Of a stretch of 26,893 bases of DNA, positions 22,150 to 26,893 are shown piece after piece; position 1 is the first letter of the stretch, and each line of letters opens with the position of its first letter. Location: positions 1-26,893 of the forward strand of contig JAJZXZ010000001.1 of assembly GCA_021806185.1 (NCBI GenBank). Direction: 5' to 3'. The position numbers and the translations under genes were made by a program. This DNA comes from Microcaldota archaeon (GTDB lineage Archaea > Micrarchaeota > Micrarchaeia > Micrarchaeales > Micrarchaeaceae). The notes beneath the pieces were generated by a model, which saw nothing but the letters and a program-made list of their open reading frames with translations, searched no databases and had not been told where the DNA came from.

Positions 22150-23100
22150 CTATACCATGTCTATCGCAGATATCATTATTGGGAGTATTATAGTCGCGTC
22201 TCCGTCTATCGTGACATAGTCCGCCATTTCCTTTATCTTGCCCCAGGATACGGCTTCCTGCAGGCGCGCTCCTGAGAGGCTTCCATCGTACTGCGTTGCC
22301 GTTGTTATGTACACTGCGTAGTCAAGCCCGCCCTTGAACTGGTTCCACCATATCACGTGGTGCTTGCTGATTCCCCCTCCTATCATCAGCGCCCCTGTGA
22401 CCTTGTTGTCGAACGCTATGTCACTCAGCCGCAGCTCGTCCTTTATGAGGTTGAGCTTGAAATCATGGTCCTGCGCAAATATAGATAGCTGTGTGCCGAA
22501 CGCGCCGTCGAGTATGCCTGGGTTGAAGACAGGCACGTTGCTGAGGTATGCCTGCCTTATTATGGATCCGTTATCCTTGATGCGCTTGCCGAACTCGTAG
22601 ATCAGCTCGCTTGCGCTGTACTCCTTCTTGTAATCCTTCGAGCTGTAGATGTCGCCCATTATCGCAGTGAACGTGTCCTCTAGCTTCTGGCCGTACTCCT
22701 TGTTCTCTATGAATACGTTGCCAAGCCTGTATACCCCCATCTTGTGCAACTCGCTGTCGTCCGCGCCGAACGACCCAAGGCTATATCTGCCGCCAGCGGC
22801 CCTGGCAAGGTCGTGGTCCAGGGTGCCTCCAGTCGTTATTATCGCGTCGAAATGCCTCACCATGCCCGCCAGGACTCCGCGTATGCCTGTCGACACTATG
22901 TCTGCAGGGAAGGACAGGAAATTGAAAGAGCTCTTGTCATTCATCATCTTTTCAAGTATACTTACTCCCCTCACCATGTGCTGCGCAGAGAATCCGCCTA
23001 CGGATTCCATCGAACTGACAAGCTCCGACACGCGCATCCCTCTCTTTAGCCGTACGTCAACTACTGGCCTTTTGAGGATGCTAAGCTTTGACCTCTTCAT
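22150..23100 (-). CDS. dys: deoxyhypusine synthase
   Basis: Transfers the aminobutyl group of spermidine, with NAD, to a lysine of aIF5A, the first step of hypusine formation. Conserved blocks are TTGGTLDHDLAR (NAD and substrate site), the NVPVFNPGILDGAFG segment, GGGISKHHV and the active-site lysine in EAVSWGKI. The start at 23100 (MKRSKLSILKRP) is preferred over an in-frame ATG at 23154, because a TATA box on the minus strand lies about 32 bases before 23100 and homology begins soon after. The resulting 316 aa is normal. The 38-aa basic ORF follows directly. It is divergent from ftsZ. Confidence 0.95.
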   Translation of the reverse strand: MKRSKLSILKRPVVDVRLKRGMRVSELVSSMESVGGFSAQHMVRGVSILEKMMNDKSSFNFLSFPADIVSTGIRGVLAGMVRHFDAIITTGGTLDHDLARAAGGRYSLGSFGADDSELHKMGVYRLGNVFIENKEYGQKLEDTFTAIMGDIYSSKDYKKEYSASELIYEFGKRIKDNGSIIRQAYLSNVPVFNPGILDGAFGTQLSIFAQDHDFKLNLIKDELRLSDIAFDNKVTGALMIGGGISKHHVIWWNQFKGGLDYAVYITTATQYDGSLSGARLQEAVSWGKIKEMADYVTIDGDATIILPIMISAIDMV

Positions 23101-23127
23101 CGAAACCAGTGGATATTTGCTATGTGC

Positions 23128-23137
23128 ATTAATATTT
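23128..23137 (-). promoter_or_regulatory. TATA box of the deoxyhypusine synthase gene
   Basis: AAATATTAAT on the minus strand is about 32 bases from the ATG at 23100. It lies inside the ORF extension beginning at 23154 and so argues against that longer start. Confidence 0.45.
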
Positions 23138-23162
23138 GTTTCGCCGAACGACATACGAATAG

Positions 23163-23171
23163 CTTTTTATC
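23163..23171 (+). promoter_or_regulatory. TATA box of ftsZ
   Basis: CTTTTTATC predicts transcription from about 23193 and a leader of about 17 nt carrying an AGGTAAGTGA ribosome-binding region. Confidence 0.45.
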
Positions 23172-23209
23172 CTTTTGTAGAGATTCATCATTTACGACCA
23201 GGTAAGTGA

Positions 23210-24283
23210 ATGGCTCCGGAGATGAGCAGGGACGACGAGGAGATACTCAGATTCATAGAGAGCGCCAAGCCCAAGATCTATGTTGTGGGCACAGGCGGCA
23301 GCGGAAGCAACACGATAACAAGGCTGGCGAGCATAGGCATCCAGGGCGCTACGCTGATCGCAATGAATACGGACGCTCCGCACCTTGTAAAGACAAAGGC
23401 CGAGAGGAAGCTGCTGATCGGAAAGAAGGTCACTAGGGGCATGGGTGCGGGCAGCGACATAAAGGTCGGTGAAGAGGCTGCAGTGGAGAGCAAGGAGGAA
23501 ATACGCCACATGCTTTCAGATGCGCAACTGGTGTTTGTAACCTGCGGGCTCGGCGGAGGCACGGGCACTGGATCGATAGCAACAATAGCCCACGAAGCTA
23601 AGGAAGCCGGCGCGCTGACCGTGGCGATCGTGACGCTGCCGTTCTCAAGCGAGGGCAAGACGAGAATGAGGAATGCGCTGGAGGGCCTTTCGAAACTCAA
23701 GAAGGTTACCGACACCGCGATAATAATACACAACAACAAGCTGCTCTCCGTGGCGCCTGACCTCCCGCTCAACATGGCGTTCAGGATATCCGATGAGGTG
23801 CTCGCTGGTGCCACGAAAGGGATAGTCGAGATGGTGACCAAGCCGGGCATGGTTAACATAGATTTTGCAGACCTGCGCAGCGTGCTGAAGGATTCAGGCT
23901 ATGCTGTGATAGGCACAGGGGAAGGGCTGCCAGGAGGAGATGGAACCGGCAGGGCGCAGATAGCGTTGGATAACGCGATAAGGAGCCCGCTGCTTGATGC
24001 GGATCTCGCGACGGCGAACAGGGCACTCGTCAACATAATAGGCGGAGAGAGCATGACTCTGAGGGAGGCGGAGAGCGTATTCCAAGAGGTGGCAGGAAGG
24101 ATAAAGGATGATGCATTACTGAAATGGGGGGCGAGGATAGACCCCGACATGCAGAAGGATTCGCTAAAGGTCATGCTCGTTGTGAGCGGCGTGAACTTTC
24201 CGGATTACAGCGATGAAGGGCTTACAAAAAGGATAAAGGAGAATGAGGACCTCGACCTTGACGAGCTTTTCGAGAGCGGTTAG
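23210..24283 (+). CDS. ftsZ: cell division GTPase FtsZ
   Basis: Tubulin-like GTPase that forms the division ring. The N-terminal nucleotide-binding GTGGSGSNT (27-35), the tubulin signature GGGTGTG (115-121), TLPFSSEGKTRMRNA and the T7-loop NIDFADLR (216-223) are all present, so GTPase activity is expected. The protein is 357 aa with a short acidic C-terminal tail (ENEDLDLDELFESG) rather than a long linker. Whether it is FtsZ1 or FtsZ2 cannot be settled without a tree. The ATG at 23210 follows AGGTAAGTGA; Met5 is an alternative. Only one ftsZ lies in the window and no SepF is nearby. Confidence 0.96.
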   Translation: MAPEMSRDDEEILRFIESAKPKIYVVGTGGSGSNTITRLASIGIQGATLIAMNTDAPHLVKTKAERKLLIGKKVTRGMGAGSDIKVGEEAAVESKEEIRHMLSDAQLVFVTCGLGGGTGTGSIATIAHEAKEAGALTVAIVTLPFSSEGKTRMRNALEGLSKLKKVTDTAIIIHNNKLLSVAPDLPLNMAFRISDEVLAGATKGIVEMVTKPGMVNIDFADLRSVLKDSGYAVIGTGEGLPGGDGTGRAQIALDNAIRSPLLDADLATANRALVNIIGGESMTLREAESVFQEVAGRIKDDALLKWGARIDPDMQKDSLKVMLVVSGVNFPDYSDEGLTKRIKENEDLDLDELFESG

Positions 24284-24304
24284 CGCGCTGATGGTCTAGC
24301 TTTA

Positions 24305-24487
24305 TCAGTCAGCCTGTTTCTTCGCATTGGAGGTGCCGGCGATATTCTTGCTCGATATCTTTCTCTTGAGCACAACGCCGTTCTTATAGCACTTGCTGGA
24401 GCAGTAATAGCCGACATTTCCGGTCTTGTAGACATACATTATCCCCCTCCCTTTCGGCACTTCTCCGGAGCAGTATGAGCATTTCAT
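24305..24487 (-). CDS. rpl24e: 50S ribosomal protein eL24
   Basis: Zinc-binding large-subunit protein of 60 aa. The CSYCSGEVPKGRG opening and the CSSKCYKN second knuckle give the four Cys ligands, and the basic LKRK segment follows. It is last in the L7Ae-eS28-eL24 operon, 7 bases after the eS28 stop. In many archaea a nucleoside diphosphate kinase gene follows; here ftsZ converges instead. Confidence 0.94.
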   Translation of the reverse strand: MKCSYCSGEVPKGRGIMYVYKTGNVGYYCSSKCYKNGVVLKRKISSKNIAGTSNAKKQAD

Positions 24488-24494
24488 CGAATCG

Positions 24495-24728
24495 CTACTT
24501 TACCCTTATCTCTTTCGCTTCCCTGCTCGTATCTGGCAGCCTGATTATGTCGCCGACCTTCGCAGGTCCTAGCATGTTCCTTCTTATTATCCTGCCCTTG
24601 TCCTTCCCTTCGAGGATCCTGCAGCTCACAGAGTATATCTCCCCGTATATACCGGTCTTTGCCTTAGTATTGATTTCTACTATCTCTGCAAGGTATCCGG
24701 AGAATTGCCTCTGTTGCTCTTCGGCCAT
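24495..24728 (-). CDS. rps28e: 30S ribosomal protein eS28
   Basis: Small OB-fold protein near the mRNA exit channel, 77 aa. The diagnostic pattern is VSCRILEGKDKGRIIRRNMLGPAKVGDIIRL with the C-terminal EAKEIR. It starts 4 bases after the L7Ae stop and is co-translated with its neighbours. The N-terminus is slightly longer than usual (MAEEQQRQ). Confidence 0.95.
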   Translation of the reverse strand: MAEEQQRQFSGYLAEIVEINTKAKTGIYGEIYSVSCRILEGKDKGRIIRRNMLGPAKVGDIIRLPDTSREAKEIRVK

Positions 24729-24732
24729 TCAA

Positions 24733-25263
24733 TCATTCCGTTGCCTTCTCAGTGTCCTGTGGGGGCTGCGGTGCCTGCGCCTGCTCCGCGCCCTGCTGCG
24801 GCGCCTGCTGCGCATCTTTCTTTGGCGCTCTGGCCCTCGGCTTCTTCTCGACTTTCGGCTGCCCCTCAGATGGCGCTGCGGCCTTCTGCGACGCCGCTCT
24901 CGAGCTTCCGGTGACCCTTCCGATAACATCCTTTATCACAGCCGTAGCGGTACCCTGGTTCTCCACCGCGATGGCTGCGCACGGCACGATCAGCCCTATC
25001 GACTTGCCTAGCTCCTGCTTGCTCGGCACGTACGTATATGCGATTTTCTTCTGCTCGCATATCATAGGTATATGCATTACAACCTCTTCAGGCTCCACGT
25101 CCGTCGCTATCACAACAAACGTAGCGAGCCCTCGCTCCACGCTCTTCGTGACCTCATTGGCCCCTTTCTTCACAGAGCCAGACTGCTTCGCCAGCTGGAG
25201 CGCTTCGTATGTCTTCGCGACTACCTCGTTCGATACCTCGAACTTCACGTAAGATTTTGCCAT
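24733..25263 (-). CDS. rpl7ae: 50S ribosomal protein L7Ae with low-complexity C-terminal extension
   Basis: Kink-turn RNA-binding protein that serves the ribosome, box C/D and H/ACA RNPs and archaeal RNase P. The core (about 1-122) carries KKGANEVTKSVERG, the VIATDVEPEEVVMHIP block and YTYVPSKQELGKSIGL. About 54 extra residues rich in Ala, Gln, Pro and Lys then follow, so the protein is 176 aa against the usual 120-125. The ATG at 25263 has GGTG upstream and begins as the family does; an in-frame ATG at 25287 would add eight residues. It heads the L7Ae-eS28-eL24 operon. Confidence 0.94.
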   Translation of the reverse strand: MAKSYVKFEVSNEVVAKTYEALQLAKQSGSVKKGANEVTKSVERGLATFVVIATDVEPEEVVMHIPMICEQKKIAYTYVPSKQELGKSIGLIVPCAAIAVENQGTATAVIKDVIGRVTGSSRAASQKAAAPSEGQPKVEKKPRARAPKKDAQQAPQQGAEQAQAPQPPQDTEKATE

Positions 25264-25344
25264 TTTAACACCGTCGGTTTCCGTCATTCAGTATTAGGCT
25301 CCCCAATAAAGAAGAACAGACTGTGGATAGCTATTGGTCTGAAG

Positions 25345-25353
25345 CTATATAAA
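25345..25353 (-). promoter_or_regulatory. TATA box of the L7Ae-eS28-eL24 operon
   Basis: TTTATATAG on the minus strand predicts a transcript from about 25323 with a leader of about 60 nt, longer than most in the window. L7Ae is known to bind leaders of its own mRNA in some archaea, so the leader is a candidate control region. Confidence 0.55.
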
Positions 25354-25367
25354 CCTTTTTGTGGCGG

Positions 25368-25544
25368 CTAGCCGAATATCTTCGTTTCCGCCTCTTCCGC
25401 CTGGAAGCCCTCCCGCTTGTGAGAGCCATCGCACATTGGTTTGTGGTTCGAGTGGCCGCATCTGCAGAAGTGAAACTTCACTTGACCGTCTATCAGGACC
25501 AAGTTAGGGCCGTCTTTTGTGGACTTTACAATTATTTCTGTCAT
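25368..25544 (-). CDS. CDGSH iron-sulphur domain protein, 58 aa
   Basis: This ORF is intact, with a single complete CDGSH motif: C27, C29, S32, P36, C38-D-G-S and H42. These are the three-Cys one-His ligands of the [2Fe-2S] cluster, followed by the usual KREGF. The N-terminal strand-rich segment (EIIVKSTKDGPNLVLIDGQVKFHF) is also typical. There is no membrane anchor, so it should be soluble and act as a homodimer in electron or cluster transfer. It starts 12 bases after the stop of the exported Thr-rich protein, so the two are probably cotranscribed, though no obvious functional link exists. Confidence 0.9.
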   Translation of the reverse strand: MTEIIVKSTKDGPNLVLIDGQVKFHFCRCGHSNHKPMCDGSHKREGFQAEEAETKIFG

Positions 25545-25556
25545 GGAATCATGTTG

Positions 25557-26321
25557 TCAAGGGTAGCCATAACCGCCGTAGCCGCCAGCCGTAGTCGACA
25601 CCGTGGTCGATGCCTGCTGGGCCGTTGTGGTGGATGATGCAGGTGACTGGTGCGCCGGCCCTATGGTAAATATCCACATAACCGGCTTGTAGAACTGGGT
25701 GTTCGTCATCGTCCCTGATGTTGCGTTATATGTCCATGTATCCTGGAATGCGTAGCTTCCGCCAGTATATGCGCCTGTAGATGCATTGAACGCACCGCCA
25801 AGGAACGTCCAGCTGCCCCAGGTGTTCGGATAGTGCGCAACGGTGGTCAGGCGCACAGGTGCGCCTGTGCTGTTAACGAAGGTTATGCTCGGGCTTATCT
25901 GCCCATTCACCTCGAACGCGAAACCGTATGCTGGTGTTTGGTTCGGGTAGCCTGGTGGGCTGCTAACATTCGTGATGTTGAATGTCGCCAACGTGAAGTT
26001 GTACGCCGAAACGCTCTTGTTGTTTATCGATACATACGTGCCTGCCGGTATTATTGCCGTAATATTCACCCCGTCTGGCGCAGTCACGCTTACAGAGGAG
26101 GCTTTGCTCGCGTTTGCAGTCTCGCTCTTCTTGCTGAACGTGCTCATCATCGGCGTTGCAGCAACGGTTGTCGGAGCTGCCGTGACCGTCGTAGGCGCAG
26201 TTGCGGCCGTCGCAGTTGTTGTGGTGGTCGGCGCCTTATAGGACGTCGCTACGTAATACACCGCAGCTATGATTATTATAACTACAACTATCGCTCCTAT
26301 AGCCAAGCCAGTCTTCGCCAT
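25557..26321 (-). CDS. membrane-anchored, Thr-rich surface protein, 254 aa
   Basis: I do not recognise a family. One N-terminal transmembrane helix (about residues 5-25, LAIGAIVVVIIIIAAVYYV) is followed by a Thr/Ala-rich linker (about 28-60). A beta-rich extracellular domain follows, with many N-x-S/T sequons that could be glycosylated. A second Ser/Thr stretch leads to a Gly-Tyr-rich end (GGYGGYGYP). There is no Cys, and no type-1 copper ligand set, although the beta pattern (FEVNGQISPSITFVNSTGAPVRL) recalls cupredoxin-like folds. The ATG at 26321 has GGGGAT upstream; a GTG at 26333 is possible. Likely cell-surface location. Confidence 0.75.
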   Translation of the reverse strand: MAKTGLAIGAIVVVIIIIAAVYYVATSYKAPTTTTTATAATAPTTVTAAPTTVAATPMMSTFSKKSETANASKASSVSVTAPDGVNITAIIPAGTYVSINNKSVSAYNFTLATFNITNVSSPPGYPNQTPAYGFAFEVNGQISPSITFVNSTGAPVRLTTVAHYPNTWGSWTFLGGAFNASTGAYTGGSYAFQDTWTYNATSGTMTNTQFYKPVMWIFTIGPAHQSPASSTTTAQQASTTVSTTAGGYGGYGYP

Positions 26322-26351
26322 ATCAATCCCCACACTAACTTTTCGCAGTCA

Positions 26352-26363
26352 TTTATTTATATG
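26352..26363 (-). promoter_or_regulatory. TATA box of the surface-protein/CDGSH unit
   Basis: CATATAAATAAA on the minus strand predicts transcription from about 26331, giving a leader of about 10 nt before the ATG at 26321. Confidence 0.5.
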
Positions 26364-26466
26364 TATCTAATTGGTCAGCGAACGTGGCACGCTCGGTCCT
26401 GATGTCGCTGCTGAACTTTATGTCTGGCATGTTAATGAACTACCAGCACTGTAGACGAGTGTGCGG

Positions 26467-26530
26467 CACCTAGATCTACACGCACGGGCTCAGCCGTGCT
26501 TTGCAGGATTTCTCCTTACAAACCTAGGTG
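26467..26530. other. possible structured RNA element (three-stem fold)
   Basis: In the 212-base spacer, CACCTAG (26467-26473) can pair with CTAGGTG (26524-26530). Inside are a perfect 6-bp hairpin, GCACGG/CCGTGC (26482-26499), and a 4-bp hairpin, AGGA/TCCT (26505-26516), giving a three-way junction. It lacks the T-arm and other tRNA features. Coding strand is undetermined. It could equally be the 3' untranslated structure or terminator of the 26546 gene. Confidence 0.3.
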
Positions 26531-26545
26531 AAAAGGATAAGACCT

Positions 26546-26881
26546 TCAGCTTTTTCTCTCTAGTGCTTCGAGTTTCGCCCTTGCGGTGTTTATTGCCTCC
26601 TGGGCCGTGTCAAGGTCTGCACTTATTCCAGAAATAATGTCTTCTCCTGTGCCGGCAAAGTACCATCCCTCTCTGAGTTCCTCATTGCTCAATGCCGCCG
26701 AATTCCTTGAACTGAATACTAAAATCTTCCCGCGATGCTTTTCCATGAACTCTGTGTCTAAGAGCACCGAAGCGTCAGCAAGAGTTTTGCCTAATTTCTT
26801 GGCAAGTTCCGCACCCTCCTTTACGGAATCCACCTCGCCTGGAGCTAGGCTGTAGTTGCCATTTTTGTCAACCAGCACCAT
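26546..26881 (-). CDS. hypothetical protein, 111 aa or longer (edge of window)
   Basis: I do not recognise this protein. It is soluble and mixed alpha/beta in appearance, ending in a helix with heptad-like spacing (DLDTAQEAINTARAKLEALERKS) that could form a coiled coil. The first in-frame ATG is at 26881, but the reading frame stays open to the window edge, with no clear Shine-Dalgarno or TATA box before it. The gene may therefore start upstream and be partial here. No Cys, His cluster or catalytic motif is visible. Confidence 0.5.
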   Translation of the reverse strand: MVLVDKNGNYSLAPGEVDSVKEGAELAKKLGKTLADASVLLDTEFMEKHRGKILVFSSRNSAALSNEELREGWYFAGTGEDIISGISADLDTAQEAINTARAKLEALERKS

Positions 26882-26893
26882 CCGAGCCCAACA

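Noticed and set aside
22008..22193. Plus-strand 61-codon ORF after the transglutaminase-like gene
   Set aside because: It lies antisense to the 38-aa basic ORF and the end of deoxyhypusine synthase. Its Leu/Cys/Arg-rich composition is what the complement of an Arg/Lys-rich ORF gives, and no Shine-Dalgarno precedes it.
25261..25325. Kink-turn in the L7Ae leader for autoregulation
   Set aside because: The leader has GACGGAAACCGACGG, which suggests a small hairpin, but the tandem G-A/A-G pairs of a kink-turn cannot be placed correctly.
26467..26530. Degenerate tRNA in the last spacer
   Set aside because: There is a 7-bp closing stem, but no T arm, D arm or anticodon stem of the right sizes.
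1..26893. CRISPR array, insertion sequence or prophage
   Set aside because: No regularly spaced repeats, terminal inverted repeats, transposase or phage structural genes were seen; the content is core archaeal genes.

Overview
This window comes from an archaeon. The evidence is a D-family DNA polymerase (DP1 and DP2), a FEN1-type nuclease, MBF1, deoxyhypusine synthase, UPF0147, the archaeal/eukaryotic ribosomal proteins eL24, eS28 and L7Ae, and the archaeal L1-L10-L12 stalk operon. TATA-like boxes also sit about 25-30 bases upstream of many starts. PolD rules out most Crenarchaeota. The short genes, tight packing and mid-range GC would suit a euryarchaeal or DPANN (for example Micrarchaeota-like) genome, but that placement is inference; no marker here fixes the phylum. 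The window reads as chromosomal core. I see no insertion sequence, phage module, CRISPR array or attachment site.

Layout. Positions 1-2.0 kb hold small poorly characterised genes: a mini zinc ribbon, an unknown protein, a beta-sandwich protein, a winged-helix protein and a PRC-barrel protein. Then come RNase HII (2.06-2.76 kb), tRNA-Arg(UCG) and a four-helix membrane protein. The ribosomal stalk operon uL1-uL10(P0)-P1 spans 3.5-5.3 kb. Next are a 2[4Fe-4S] ferredoxin with a long insert, an Lhr-type helicase overlapping a metallophosphoesterase, a site-2 protease (minus strand), MBF1 and an EamA transporter.

Positions 12.3-21.3 kb form a replication/repair block. FEN1 converges on the operon UPF0147-DP1-DP2, and a PolX/PHP polymerase shares a transcription unit with a ferritin-like/VIT1 iron protein. 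Further on are a transglutaminase-like protein, deoxyhypusine synthase followed by a previously uncalled 38-aa highly basic ORF, FtsZ, the L7Ae-eS28-eL24 operon, a 58-aa CDGSH iron-sulphur protein, a Thr-rich exported protein and an unknown 111-aa ORF at the edge. No gene-free stretch exceeds 300 bases. The two largest gaps are 2760-3004, which holds the tRNA, and 26334-26545, which holds a promoter and a possible structured RNA.

How the genes fit together. RNase HII, PolD and FEN1 are the Okazaki-fragment maturation set. RNase HII and DP2 end in PCNA-binding-type peptides, and FEN1 ends in a shortened version. The strongest oddity is that FEN1 carries Gly at position 27, where the family has a metal-binding Asp, while every other catalytic acid is in register. 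Other points worth a second look are the 38-aa basic protein coupled to deoxyhypusine synthase, a P0 stalk protein without its usual C-terminal factor-binding tail, a transglutaminase fold lacking the expected Cys, and several convergent gene pairs with stop codons 2-3 bases apart or overlapping.
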